Assembly: GCA_029907545.1 (NCBI GenBank)
Contig: JARYLR010000001.1
Coordinates: forward strand, 62,001 to 126,000
DNA length: 64,000 nt
Origin: Candidatus Bathyarchaeota archaeon
GTDB taxonomy: Archaea; Thermoproteota; Bathyarchaeia; Bathyarchaeales; Bathycorpusculaceae
Reading direction: 5' to 3'
A program made the translations under genes and the position numbers. Under the pieces are notes generated by a model, which was not told the DNA's origin, ran no database searches, and saw nothing but the letters and a program-made list of their open reading frames with translations. Positions 8,104 to 16,589 of this stretch are shown here, piece by piece (position 1 is the first letter of the stretch; each line of letters starts with the position of its first letter).

Positions 8104-9153
8104 TTAGTCTATTACAGACTCCACGTTTAGATTGAGCACAATTTCTGCGATATCACTCGCGTACTCTCCTGTTCTTCTTACACTTTCAATAAGCAACCTT
8201 AGACTGGCAATTTCCTTGATTTCGATTCTTTGAGAAGAGAGAACGGCTTCTTTTTCTAGTCTAGCAATTTCTTTTGCCTTTTCAATTACATTCTCAGCTA
8301 GATTAAAATCGTGTTTAAACAGGGAATCGATTGCATTTTCAAACGCGGAAATTGCTAGGGCACTCATGTTCTCAATTTTGCTTTGAGTCTCATCATCTAC
8401 ACGTTTTTTCAACAGCAAAACATTCTCTGCAATACTTACAGCATGGTCCGCTGTTCTCTCCACGGATTTAGTTATGAGCCTGTAACCAAGACAGTCTCTC
8501 GCACCAGATAGCCCGATTTCTGTAATGATTCGTGGATTAGCGATGGCTAGCTTGAGTTGACGTATTATGTAAAGGTTGAATCTATCCACCTCAGTGTCTG
8601 TGTCAATTACAGCTTTGGCCAATTGATTATCCATTTCTCTTAGAGCTGTTATGGAGTCTTTATGCATGGAAGAGGCTATGATAGACATCCTTCTCAATGC
8701 GCTTTCAACAGTAAGTTCAGGGTAACTGAGCAGGATCTGCAAGGTCAACTCATTAGGCGTGTCTGTTACAATCTCAGTGCCAACCAAGTATCGCCTAGCA
8801 AAATCTCTTAAGGCATTCCGTTGTTGTGAAGTAAGCTGTTCTTGGCTTTGCGCCCTTACATGTATCAAGTTATATCCAACCAAGTAAGCGGAGACTGCCT
8901 TCCTTATTATTGCGTCCGATGTGTCTTTTTTGTATACTTTTATTATTGCCTCTTCTTTCTTTTCTTGTTTCACCATGCCTAAAGGTGCTAATGATAACGA
9001 GCTGTCTTCTTCTTCGCGGAGAATCAGAGCGTTTCCTTTTCGTAGTTGATTACGAGTCACCCATTTTTTCGGTAGTGAAATTATATAAGTTGATCCGCCG
9101 GTTACCTGCAGTTTTCGGGTTTCTTCATCCCTTGTTTTAGGAGCCGCTACCAT
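8104..9153 (-). CDS. AbrB/SpoVT-PhoU fusion regulator (phosphate-responsive)
   Basis: 349 aa. The N-terminal swapped-hairpin (AbrB/SpoVT) DNA-binding domain reads RKLQVTGGSTYIISLPKKWV (about 13-32). Two PhoU-type three-helix bundles follow (about 120-340) with characteristic ExxxD/ERxADH patterns, for example SVERTADHAVSIAENV and SVRRTGEYASDIAEIV. PhoU domains bind metal-phosphate sites and signal with the Pst transporter. The gene is divergent from pstSCAB-phoU, sharing a 145-bp control region, so it is a good candidate to regulate that operon (inference). A paralogue lies at 60049-61032. Confidence 0.88.
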   Translation of the reverse strand: MVAAPKTRDEETRKLQVTGGSTYIISLPKKWVTRNQLRKGNALILREEEDSSLSLAPLGMVKQEKKEEAIIKVYKKDTSDAIIRKAVSAYLVGYNLIHVRAQSQEQLTSQQRNALRDFARRYLVGTEIVTDTPNELTLQILLSYPELTVESALRRMSIIASSMHKDSITALREMDNQLAKAVIDTDTEVDRFNLYIIRQLKLAIANPRIITEIGLSGARDCLGYRLITKSVERTADHAVSIAENVLLLKKRVDDETQSKIENMSALAISAFENAIDSLFKHDFNLAENVIEKAKEIARLEKEAVLSSQRIEIKEIASLRLLIESVRRTGEYASDIAEIVLNLNVESVID

Positions 9154-9298
9154 TTTATTACCTATGTATCAACATCACAAATCTATTGATAAATATTTCT
9201 ACTATATAGACTCAATATATTATTGGGAGAATATATATAATCGCCAACAGTGTTCTGCAACTTGAAAAACTAAACATAAAAAGGAGACATACAAAAAA
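9154..9298. promoter_or_regulatory. Divergent control region between AbrB-PhoU regulator and pst operon
   Basis: Very AT-rich 145-bp intergenic stretch. The TATA element ATATATATAA at 9231-9240 faces pstS, and a second (AATATTTATCA on the minus strand, about 9190-9200) faces the regulator. Between them are short inverted AT repeats (CTATATAG and AATATATTATT). Such a layout suits shared repression or activation by the AbrB-PhoU protein. AAGGAG at 9281-9286 precedes the pstS GTG by about 12 bases. Confidence 0.55.
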
Positions 9299-10411
9299 GT
9301 GAACTACAAGATAATTGCTGTCACAGAAACAATAATCCTCGCCGCAGCCATAGCAGGTTTCGCAGTCTATAGCATGTATTTCACCAATCAACCAATCATA
9401 TTAAGCGGTGCAGGAGCGACATTCCCAGCTCCACTAATTCAAAAATGGAGCGCAGAATTCAAAGACATGACAGGAGTACAAATCAACTATGAAGGAATAG
9501 GAAGCGGAGGTGGAGTAAAGCAATTCACTGAAAAAACTGTCGATTTTGGCGCAAGCGATCCTCCAATGAAGGACTCGGAATTTTCTGCAGCGCCAGGGAC
9601 CTTGCACATTCCTATCACAATAGGAGGAGTGGTGCCCATCTATAACATCCAAGGAATACCAAAAGGACTTAACTTTTCAGGGCAAGTGCTCGCAGACATA
9701 TTCAGCTTGAATATCACTCGGTGGAACGACCCAAAAATAGCGACCATTAATCCTGGCGCAACTTTGCCGGACGCCGAGATAATTGTTTGCCATAGATCAG
9801 ATTCCAGCGGAACAACCAAAGTCTTCACGAGCTTCCTCTCAGACGAAAGCACAACATGGAAGAACGCGTATGGAGCAGCTAACGTAATCAACTGGCCTCC
9901 TCAAACCATTGGTGGAAAAGGAAATCCGGGCGTAGCAGCAGCAGTGCGACAAAACCCAAATTCAATAGGCTACGTAGAGCTTTCCTACGCTCTAGAAAGT
10001 AATATTTCCTATGGAAAAGTACAGAATGCAGCGGGCCATTTCGTTGAGCCCACGCTAGAGACGCTAGCGGTTGCAGCATCCGCCATGTCGTTGATTCTTC
10101 CATCAGGAGACGCAAGTTGGGCATCTGTAGGAAGCTATTTCAACCTTCACAACGTAGACGACGCTGACAACGCCTACCCCATTGCAAGCTTTTCCTACGC
10201 ATTAGTCTACAAGGAACTCAATGTTAGGGCTGGAATTACTTTGGATAAAGCTAGAGCCTTGACGTGGTTCCTATGGTGGGCAGTTCATGATGGACAACAC
10301 TACGCTTCTGGACTTTCATATGTTCCACTACCTCAAGCAGTTGTAACACATAATGAGGCTACCTTGCGAATGATAACTTTCAACGGTCAACAAGTCAATG
10401 ACTGGGCATAG
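9299..10411 (+). CDS. pstS: Phosphate ABC transporter substrate-binding protein PstS
   Basis: Extracytoplasmic phosphate-binding protein, membrane-tethered by an uncleaved or lipoprotein-less N-terminal segment (ITETIILAAAIAGFAVYSMY region, about 6-27). Family signatures: LSGAGATFPAPLIQKW, YEGIGSGGGVKQF, VDFGASDPPM and HRSDSSGTTKVFTSFLS. These contain the Thr, Ser, Arg and Asp residues that hold phosphate. At 370 aa it is normal length. The start is GTG at 9299, with AAGGAG upstream. It is the first gene of pstS-pstC-pstA-pstB-phoU. Confidence 0.95.
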   Translation: MNYKIIAVTETIILAAAIAGFAVYSMYFTNQPIILSGAGATFPAPLIQKWSAEFKDMTGVQINYEGIGSGGGVKQFTEKTVDFGASDPPMKDSEFSAAPGTLHIPITIGGVVPIYNIQGIPKGLNFSGQVLADIFSLNITRWNDPKIATINPGATLPDAEIIVCHRSDSSGTTKVFTSFLSDESTTWKNAYGAANVINWPPQTIGGKGNPGVAAAVRQNPNSIGYVELSYALESNISYGKVQNAAGHFVEPTLETLAVAASAMSLILPSGDASWASVGSYFNLHNVDDADNAYPIASFSYALVYKELNVRAGITLDKARALTWFLWWAVHDGQHYASGLSYVPLPQAVVTHNEATLRMITFNGQQVNDWA

Positions 10412-10422
10412 AAGAGAAGACG

Positions 10423-11421
10423 ATGAGCCAGCACGAAAAATCCCAAAATTTTCTTTCAAAAATAAAGTCTAACCGTAAAAAAAGGTTTTCAGAGGATTCG
10501 GTTTTCAGAGCAACCGTCTTGTTGATTGCATGCAACATTTTCATAATTCTTGGATTAATAATCTTCAAAATAACTCAAGGGGCATGGCTTTCAATTCAAA
10601 CCTATGGTATAAAATTCCTATGGGGAACAACGTGGCAGCCATTTCCTCCAGACCCGACTGTTCCGCCATCGTTTGGCGCATTACCACTTATCTGGGGTAC
10701 TTTAATTACTTCAGCAATTGCCTTGTTACTAGGCGTCCCAATAAGCCTTGGCATAGCTTTAGCCCTTTCCGAGTTTGCGCCAAAGAGTTTTAACTATATA
10801 ATTTCCTTTTTTGTGGAATTACTTGCGGCAATACCTAGCGTAATATATGGTCTGTGGGGAATATTCATCCTTATTCCATTTCTTCAGAATAATCTATACC
10901 CCCAACTGCAAGCAACGCTGGGTTTCCTCCCGTTCTTCCAAGGCACAATACGCGGCTCCTCAGTGTTAACCGGAGGCATTATTCTTGCAATAATGATTAT
11001 CCCAACAGTATCAGCCATATCAAGAGATGTTTTCGCCGCTGTCCCAAACAGTCAAAGGGAGGCAATAATAGCATTAGGCGCCACTAGATGGGAAAAAGCA
11101 AGAATTGTCATGGGCTATGGACGCTCCGGCGTCATAGGAGCAATAATGCTAGGGCTAGGCAGAGCCGTTGGAGAAACAATGGCCATCACGATGGTTATTG
11201 GAAACTCGTTTAACATGTTCACGTCTCTTTTTGAACCCGGCGCCACATTGGCTTCGATCGTAGCAAACGAGTTCACTGAAGCAAGTTCTCCCCCCGTCTA
11301 CATTTCCGCATTAATGGAAGCTGGGCTAATACTCTTTGCTCTAGCAATCGCGGTGAATGCTTCAGCGAGACTTGTTATTTGGCGCTCAACGAGGAAAATT
11401 AAGGAAGCGGAGATGCTTTGA
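10423..11421 (+). CDS. pstC: Phosphate ABC transporter permease PstC
   Basis: Integral membrane subunit, 332 aa, with six predicted helices. A long loop after helix 1 contains TTWQPFPPDPTVPPSFGALP, typical of PstC. The EAA motif reads QREAIIALGATRWEKARIV. The conserved GRAVGETMAITMVIGN lies in the later helices. It starts 11 bp after pstS (ATG 10423), and its stop is one base before the proposed pstA start, indicating tight co-translation. Confidence 0.95.
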   Translation: MSQHEKSQNFLSKIKSNRKKRFSEDSVFRATVLLIACNIFIILGLIIFKITQGAWLSIQTYGIKFLWGTTWQPFPPDPTVPPSFGALPLIWGTLITSAIALLLGVPISLGIALALSEFAPKSFNYIISFFVELLAAIPSVIYGLWGIFILIPFLQNNLYPQLQATLGFLPFFQGTIRGSSVLTGGIILAIMIIPTVSAISRDVFAAVPNSQREAIIALGATRWEKARIVMGYGRSGVIGAIMLGLGRAVGETMAITMVIGNSFNMFTSLFEPGATLASIVANEFTEASSPPVYISALMEAGLILFALAIAVNASARLVIWRSTRKIKEAEML

Positions 11422-11422
11422 G

Positions 11423-12259
11423 TTGAGAAGCTACAGATTCAGAAAACTGGAAGACCTAATAATGATATCGCTAGCTTATGCAGCTCTTATTATTGCATTA
11501 ATTCCTCTCGCTAGCATTCTTGTTGAGACCGTTAGCAGAGGATTGCCAGCAATGAGTTTCAGCCTCCTCTTTGAGGAGATTCCTCCACTGGGTCAGTCAG
11601 GCGGGGGAATCGGACCAGCAATCCAAGGAACATTAATTGTAGTAACATTAGCATCTATCATGGGAATCCCGATCGGCGTTTTCTCGGGGATATACTTAGC
11701 GGAATTTCGGCAATCCCGGCTTGCTTCAGCAGCTAGGTTTCTAAACGATGTTCTGACAAACGTGCCATCGATAGTGCTGGGCATATTTGGTTGGGCATTC
11801 GTAGTTGTTGCAATAGGCTGGTCTGTCATCGCAGGCGCCATAGCGTTAGCGATTATGATGATTCCGATAGTCACGAGAACCACGGAAGAGGCGATAAAGC
11901 TCGTGCCTCTGACTATACGAGAGGCAGCGATTGCACTCGGTGTGCCACAATGGAAAACAACACTGACAGTAGTTCTAAGTAGCGCCAAAAAAGGCATCGC
12001 CACAGGAATTCTTCTCGCAGTCGCAAGAATCTCTGGCGAGACAGCCCCTTTACTCTTAACAATACTTGGCAGCAGATTCTGGTTCAGCGGCTTTACCCAG
12101 CCCACCGCCGCAATACCCTTGGCGATATTCAATTTTTCTCAATCGCCTTTTAGAACGGTTGATCTGCCTCGAGCATGGGGTGCATCCTTAATCCTCATCT
12201 TTATTGTACTCGTCATCAACATCATTTTAAGATATTCCACTAGAGAAAAATACGGATAG
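11423..12259 (+). CDS. pstA: Phosphate ABC transporter permease PstA
   Basis: Partner permease of PstC, about 278 aa. I place the start at TTG 11423 ([14 protein letters not shown]), immediately after the pstC stop and with a purine-rich AAGGAAGCGGAG upstream. The longer frame beginning at 11357 runs inside pstC and its extra residues (RDLLFGAQRGKLRKRR) look like pstC antiframe. Motifs: [14 protein letters not shown], the EAA loop [16 protein letters not shown], and [15 protein letters not shown]. Six membrane segments. Confidence 0.92.
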   Translation: MRSYRFRKLEDLIMISLAYAALIIALIPLASILVETVSRGLPAMSFSLLFEEIPPLGQSGGGIGPAIQGTLIVVTLASIMGIPIGVFSGIYLAEFRQSRLASAARFLNDVLTNVPSIVLGIFGWAFVVVAIGWSVIAGAIALAIMMIPIVTRTTEEAIKLVPLTIREAAIALGVPQWKTTLTVVLSSAKKGIATGILLAVARISGETAPLLLTILGSRFWFSGFTQPTAAIPLAIFNFSQSPFRTVDLPRAWGASLILIFIVLVINIILRYSTREKYG

Positions 12260-12267
12260 GCTACTGC

Positions 12268-13026
12268 ATGCGCTACAAAATCGAAATTCAAAGTCTAAGT
12301 GCATGGTTCGGAAGCAAACAGGTCTTACAAGATATCACGATGAGAATTAAGGAAAACGTAGTAACAGCCATAATAGGTCCATCTGGATGCGGCAAAACTA
12401 CGCTTATAAGATGCCTTAACAGAATGCATGAGCTAACACCAAGAGCAAAAGTCACCGGAAGAGTTCTGCTAGATGGAGAAGACATCTACGGCGAAAACGT
12501 TGACCCAGTGACTGTCAGAAGAAGAATAGGCATGGTTTTTCAGAAGCCAAACCCATTTCCGATGATGTCAATCTATGACAACACCGTAGCTGGACTGAAG
12601 TTGAATGGTGTCACTGACAAAAAAAGGCTAGACGAGGTAGTTGAGAAGAGCTTGAGAGCCGCTCACCTGTGGGACGAAGTTAAATCGGAGTTAGGAAAGT
12701 CAGGCGCAAGCCTTTCTGGAGGACAACAGCAAAGGTTGTGCATTGCCAGAGCGTTGGCAATTGAGCCCGAAGTGATTTTAATGGACGAGCCAACATCGGC
12801 TCTCGACCCTACGGCTGCAGCAAAAATAGAGCAGCTTATACGAATCTTAGCTGAGAACTACACGGTGGTCATCGTTACTCACAACATGCAGCAAGCCGCA
12901 AGGGTTTCAGATTTCACCGCCTTCCTCTATCTAGGGAAGCTTGTTGAATATGGATCAACCAAGGATATCTTTGAAAATCCAAAGAGCGAATTAACGGAGA
13001 AATATATAACAGGAGAATTTGGCTAG
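12268..13026 (+). CDS. pstB: Phosphate ABC transporter ATPase PstB
   Basis: ATPase that powers phosphate import. Walker [10 protein letters not shown] (37-45), the PstB-specific [17 protein letters not shown] stretch after it, Q-loop [11 protein letters not shown], signature LSGGQQQ (149-155), Walker B VILMDEP (169-175), D-loop SALDPTA, and H-loop [13 protein letters not shown]. At 252 aa it has standard length. Starts nine bases after pstA and ends 11 bases before phoU. Confidence 0.97.
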   Translation: MRYKIEIQSLSAWFGSKQVLQDITMRIKENVVTAIIGPSGCGKTTLIRCLNRMHELTPRAKVTGRVLLDGEDIYGENVDPVTVRRRIGMVFQKPNPFPMMSIYDNTVAGLKLNGVTDKKRLDEVVEKSLRAAHLWDEVKSELGKSGASLSGGQQQRLCIARALAIEPEVILMDEPTSALDPTAAAKIEQLIRILAENYTVVIVTHNMQQAARVSDFTAFLYLGKLVEYGSTKDIFENPKSELTEKYITGEFG

Positions 13027-13037
13027 GTGAGAAAGAG

Positions 13038-13682
13038 ATGAGCCGAATAATAGATACTGGTTTGGAAGAACTTTCTGTAATGCTTTGCAGAATGGGAGAA
13101 CTTACCTACGAAACGGTTTCCTTGTCGATAAAAGGATGCCTAAACGGCACAAGTGTCTACTCCCAAATTCATGAAATGTCGGATGTTCTTGTCTCCATGT
13201 CAGATCAGGCTGAGGACAAAGCCTTTGAACTTATCGCACGGTTTCAGCCAGTAGCATCTGACCTCAGAACCATAAAATCCTACATGAAAATTGCCTACGA
13301 TTTTGCCCGATACAGCAGATACGCCCTCGACATAGCCTACATCAATGAACAGCTTGGCGGGCTGAAAGAATGCGAAAAATGGATAAGCGAATACATTGAA
13401 AAGATGAGCGAAAAAGTCCTGAACATGGTTCGAACAAGCATCGACGCGCTCAGAAGCCACGACACACAACTTGCCAAAACCATCGCCAAAACAGAGGAAA
13501 CCGTAGACAAAATGTACTTCGAATACCTCAACAAGTTAATCGAAGAAGCACCAGCAACAAGCAAGTGCACAATCTCCAGCGTACTCATAGTAAGATATCT
13601 AGAAAGAATAGCTGATCACGCAACATACATCTGCGAATCAGTGATATACCTTGCAACAGGTGAAAAGACCACGCTAAGATAA
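13038..13682 (+). CDS. phoU: Phosphate uptake regulator PhoU
   Basis: 214 aa, all helical, with two three-helix PhoU bundles. Metal-phosphate signature positions appear in DQAEDKAFELIARFQP, then DLRTIKSYMKIAYDFARY and RYLERIADHATYICESV. This is a canonical free-standing PhoU, last in the pst operon, and would restrain transport when phosphate is ample. It differs from the two AbrB-PhoU fusions in this window by lacking the DNA-binding domain. Confidence 0.93.
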   Translation: MSRIIDTGLEELSVMLCRMGELTYETVSLSIKGCLNGTSVYSQIHEMSDVLVSMSDQAEDKAFELIARFQPVASDLRTIKSYMKIAYDFARYSRYALDIAYINEQLGGLKECEKWISEYIEKMSEKVLNMVRTSIDALRSHDTQLAKTIAKTEETVDKMYFEYLNKLIEEAPATSKCTISSVLIVRYLERIADHATYICESVIYLATGEKTTLR

Positions 13683-13745
13683 CCTACACCAACATGGACT
13701 TATTTACCAAAAAAAGTCTATGGTAGGCTTTAACTGGCAAAATGA

Positions 13746-13864
13746 CGCCGGGGAAGGGATTCGAACCCCTGCGAGCCAAAGGCCCACTGGCTTACCTGTC
13801 TCAGCCCTCTTCGTTCTGCCGATGGATCTCGAGGCCAGCGCGATAACCACTCCGCCACCCCGGC
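13746..13864 (-). tRNA. tRNA-Ser(CGA) with 35-nt intron at position 37/38
   Basis: Reverse-strand class II tRNA. Acceptor GCCGGGG pairs with CCCCGGC, discriminator G. The D region contains GGCGGAGTGGTTATCGC. Anticodon stem CTGGC pairs with GCCAG. The loop is C-T-CGA-G-(intron)-A, giving anticodon CGA (reads UCG Ser). A long variable arm (TGGGCCTTTGGCTCGC) and T-arm AGGGGTTCGAATCCCTT follow. Exonic length is 84 nt. CCA is not encoded. Confidence 0.9.
13793..13827 (-). other. tRNA-Ser intron
   Basis: 35-nt insertion between G37 and A38 of the tRNA, the canonical archaeal site. It starts ATCCATCGGCAG and ends GAGACAGGTA. Removal restores a seven-base anticodon loop closed by CTGGC/GCCAG. Expected to be cut at a bulge-helix-bulge by the archaeal splicing endonuclease, which is not encoded in this window. 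Confidence 0.82.
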
Positions 13865-13897
13865 TCACCTTAAAAGTCTGTACAGTGGCTTTTAGCT

Positions 13898-15130
13898 TTA
13901 TCCAGCAAGCTGCTTGTTCAGGATTATCTGGACGTGTTCAACGTTCATAAATGCCCCCAAGTCTTCTACTAGACGCTTGAGCTCGGTTGTGGTTTCTGTA
14001 TCAAGTTTTTCGAAAGGCTCTATGGCTACGGTGAGTTTTCTGCTTGCCTTTTTGTGGGCCCATGTGCCGGCTATGCGCCCGTTGATAAGTAGCGTGGCAG
14101 CTACTTCGCCGACGACTGGGCGGTAGACTTTTTGAAGAAGCTCTTTGTGTATTATTCTTGCGCGGTTTTTGTGGCCTAGAACGTACGAGTCGTATTTGGG
14201 CAACAAGCGGATAGGCGCTTTTTCCTCCATGTTCAGCTTTTTCAGGGTCTCGAAGTCCTTTTTAGTCAGCCAATAGGCTTCTTTAGATCCTTGTACGTGT
14301 ATCTCTTTGATTTCTGCTGAGCATTCTTGAATTGTAGCTTTGGCTTCGCTTGTCAGCAACCCGCTCCAGCATGCAAAGTCCTGTGCGGTTGCAGGTCCAT
14401 AGCCATGCAGGTACTTCAAAAGCAGCCTTCTTCTTGCGGTGCCTTCGTCGGTTTTGTCCAAGTTTATTTTTGGGAGCCACTTGTCAAGTCTTGCGAAGCA
14501 TGTTTCTTTGCCGCACGGTTCAGCGAAAACTGTTAGGCCTAGATATGCGGTTTCCTTTAGAATCCCTCCCCAATCTGAGAATATTTTATTGGAGATTTCG
14601 GTTTTGTCTTTAAGTGCTGAGAAAACTTTTTCGCCGAGTTTCTTTCTTGTGAGAGGGCCTTGGCTTAGGGCTTGCTGGATCTTTGGATAGAGATTATTTT
14701 TTCTTTTCTCAAGTGATGGCCACTCTGGGCGGTGCATGAATCTTCCGTGGTGTTCAAACCACATTCTTTTCAGCGCATTGATGTAGATGGGCAGGTCTCT
14801 TGATGGGAAAATGTGCAGGGTTCCTCTCATGACCCATGTCTTTACCAAGCTTTTTTCTCTGTAAAGTGCGTGGTCAAGCATTTCCGGTTTGAAGTCTTGG
14901 AGTCTGTTCCACAGAGACAGGTAAGGTGTGAAGGGAAGCTGCGAGTGCAAGCCGCAGACGCGGTCGACCACGTCGATAATTCTGCGATGTTCTGCTTTAT
15001 GCAGTAGGAAATGATTGGCAAAATAGAGCCTTGCCAACATTGCTGGCGAAATTGTTTCCAAATCGGTGTCTGCCAAAGGCGGGTTCTCCTTCTTCTCGGC
15101 GCGTGGGAATCCAATGCTCTTGCGTGCCAA
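13898..15130 (-). CDS. Winged-helix DNA-binding (HTH_42 / AlkZ-YcaQ-like) protein, putative DNA glycosylase
   Basis: 410 aa matching the HTH_42 (DUF1006) architecture of tandem winged helices. The region RVCGLHSQLPFTPYLSLWNRL (about 58-78) corresponds to the AlkZ catalytic QxQ site. Here the triplet is His62-Ser63-Gln64, an HxQ-type variant known from AlkZ-like subfamilies. Later motifs TWVMRGTLHIFPSRDL, RRLLLKYLHGYGPATAQDFACWSG, LLPKYDSYVLGHKNR and LLINGRIAGTW are all typical. Known family members unhook interstrand crosslinks or remove bulky alkyl lesions. Activity here is inferred. The gene lies alone downstream of the tRNA on the same strand. Confidence 0.8.
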   Translation of the reverse strand: MARKSIGFPRAEKKENPPLADTDLETISPAMLARLYFANHFLLHKAEHRRIIDVVDRVCGLHSQLPFTPYLSLWNRLQDFKPEMLDHALYREKSLVKTWVMRGTLHIFPSRDLPIYINALKRMWFEHHGRFMHRPEWPSLEKRKNNLYPKIQQALSQGPLTRKKLGEKVFSALKDKTEISNKIFSDWGGILKETAYLGLTVFAEPCGKETCFARLDKWLPKINLDKTDEGTARRRLLLKYLHGYGPATAQDFACWSGLLTSEAKATIQECSAEIKEIHVQGSKEAYWLTKKDFETLKKLNMEEKAPIRLLPKYDSYVLGHKNRARIIHKELLQKVYRPVVGEVAATLLINGRIAGTWAHKKASRKLTVAIEPFEKLDTETTTELKRLVEDLGAFMNVEHVQIILNKQLAG

Positions 15131-15194
15131 GGGGTAACCACAATCAAGATTAGGGGAACCGCATTTAATAATAGCGGACTCTGAGGAACGCCGT

Positions 15195-15470
15195 TTGTCT
15201 GACGATGAGAGAAGAACGAAGTACGATATCTACGCGGATGTTATAGACATTATTGCGAGAAAGAACCTGTGTTCGCTTACGAGAATCTCTTATGGGGCTA
15301 ACATGCCTGTGGATCGCACGAAAAAGATTTTGGCGTTTCTGGTTTCTCACGGATTCGTTAACGAGGTTAATGTTGACGATTCAAAGAAGTATAGGGCTAC
15401 GAAGTGGGGCTTAGAGTTTTTGGATACGTTTAAGCGAATGCGCAAGTTCTTCGCGGCGCTGGAAGAGTAG
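15195..15470 (+). CDS. Winged-helix transcriptional regulator, HTH_45-like
   Basis: 91 aa. A single winged helix-turn-helix: helix 1 YDIYADVIDIIARKNLCSL, helices 2-3 TRISYGANMPVDRTKKILAFLVSHGFV, wing NEVNVDDSKKYRATKWGLEFL, then a C-terminal dimerisation helix. This build is common in small archaeal regulators. TTG start at 15195 (MSDDERRTK). Convergent with the TFS gene, separated by 12 bp. Target unknown. Confidence 0.75.
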   Translation: MSDDERRTKYDIYADVIDIIARKNLCSLTRISYGANMPVDRTKKILAFLVSHGFVNEVNVDDSKKYRATKWGLEFLDTFKRMRKFFAALEE

Positions 15471-15482
15471 GAAAAGAGCGTT

Positions 15483-15833
15483 TTAGCTGTATTCTCTGAA
15501 GGTGTAGCTGCATTTGGTGCAACGCAGAAACTGGGTAGAGGATTCGTCAGCACCTCTCGTCTGAACCTGCCAGACGTATGCCGTGTTGTTTCCGCATTTG
15601 GGGCATTCAACCCGAACAGTTGGCAGGGTTCGCAATTTCTGCTCTTCTTTGCTGATCACGGCTACAAGTTCCTGTGGCTTGTGCTGGATTACTTTAGCTA
15701 CTTTGGGCTCGATTTTCTTGTCTGCTAAGGGCTTTTTGTAGCCGCATTTGGGGCAGGAAAAAGTCAGAGGTGAAGTTTCGGTTTTTCCTTTTTTCGGTAT
15801 AAGCCGCGTTCCACATTTGGGGCAAAATTCCAT
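15483..15833 (-). CDS. tfs: Transcription factor S (TFIIS-like cleavage factor)
   Basis: 116 aa with two zinc ribbons: N-terminal C4-x2-C7 and C27-x2-C30, C-terminal C77-x2-C80 and C105-x2-C108. The acidic pair Asp96-Glu97 in TRGADESSTQF is the catalytic hairpin that enters the RNA polymerase pore and stimulates RNA cleavage in backtracked complexes. Both ribbons and the DE pair are intact, so it should be active rather than an inhibitory TFS paralogue. Confidence 0.95.
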   Translation of the reverse strand: MEFCPKCGTRLIPKKGKTETSPLTFSCPKCGYKKPLADKKIEPKVAKVIQHKPQELVAVISKEEQKLRTLPTVRVECPKCGNNTAYVWQVQTRGADESSTQFLRCTKCSYTFREYS

Positions 15834-15912
15834 GACTTTTACACCGCTAACCGTTTGTTTTCCCTTATCACTGTTCCATTTAAACCTTTTCTTGTTACAA
15901 TAATAACTAACA

Positions 15913-16500
15913 CTAAGTAGTAGTTATGCCTGAGGCGATAAGATGTGCTACGCGAAGCGGCTCAGGAATATTGCTTCGAGTTGATGTTAACTTCAAGATT
16001 TTTATAGCATCTTCCTTCCCGATTCCGGAGATCTGCATGTAGATTTTCTCTTTCTTATTGTTGGCAAGCACTTCGAAAGGTTCGCCGGTTGATTTTATGA
16101 TTTGCCAGCGTTTTTCACTGTCAGGCAGATTCTTTAGCGCGTCATAAATGTCGTTGAGGTCAGGTTTTTCTCGGGTAACCGTGACCACTGGCAGGCGGGT
16201 TTCCATGTTAAGTCTTTTTATGTTTACTATGTTGAAGCCGGCGAATGTCATGCCGTTGAGGAAGATAGCGCGAAGCTGCTTGTGATGTGGGGAGCTGAGG
16301 ATCATTGACGCTATCTTGTCTGTAGCGTCTAACCCGTCTACCTCGACCCTCGTGTGGAGCACTCCGTCAAGCCATTGCCCGCCACGGAAGACGACGCCGA
16401 CAACAAGTGCGTAGCCTTTTTGGTGAGGAACAAATACGCCGTCGTCAACTCCTAGAATCCGGATTTCAGGCTTGATTACTCGAAATTTCTTGTCTGCCAA
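15913..16500 (-). CDS. DUF99 family protein (endonuclease V-like fold)
   Basis: 195 aa. Recognised by IRILGVDDGVFVP near the start, RGGQWLDGVLHTRVEVDGLDATDKI, LRAIFLNGMTFAGFNIVNI and LPVVTVTREKPDL. This archaeal family is distantly related to endonuclease V (RNase H-like fold). The Asp pair in GVDDG could contribute to a metal site. Biochemical role is unestablished. The C-terminus (LRVAHLIASGITTT) is also typical. Confidence 0.85.
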   Translation of the reverse strand: MADKKFRVIKPEIRILGVDDGVFVPHQKGYALVVGVVFRGGQWLDGVLHTRVEVDGLDATDKIASMILSSPHHKQLRAIFLNGMTFAGFNIVNIKRLNMETRLPVVTVTREKPDLNDIYDALKNLPDSEKRWQIIKSTGEPFEVLANNKKEKIYMQISGIGKEDAIKILKLTSTRSNIPEPLRVAHLIASGITTT

Positions 16501-16589
16501 ACTGTTTCCCCGTTATGCCGGAAAGATGTGAAGCTAGGAGAACGTTATAAGTTTAGTCTATGCATAAACCGCAGGGAGGAGGTTTCTTC

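Noticed and set aside
11357-11422. Longer pstA start within pstC
   Set aside because: The extra residues come from the pstC frame overlap. TTG 11423 follows the pstC stop with a purine-rich site.
13720-13950. Plus-strand frame of 76 codons over the tRNA region
   Set aside because: It runs across the tRNA-Ser gene and the 3' end of the minus-strand HTH_42 gene. Its sequence is the complement of tRNA stems, with no protein-like features.
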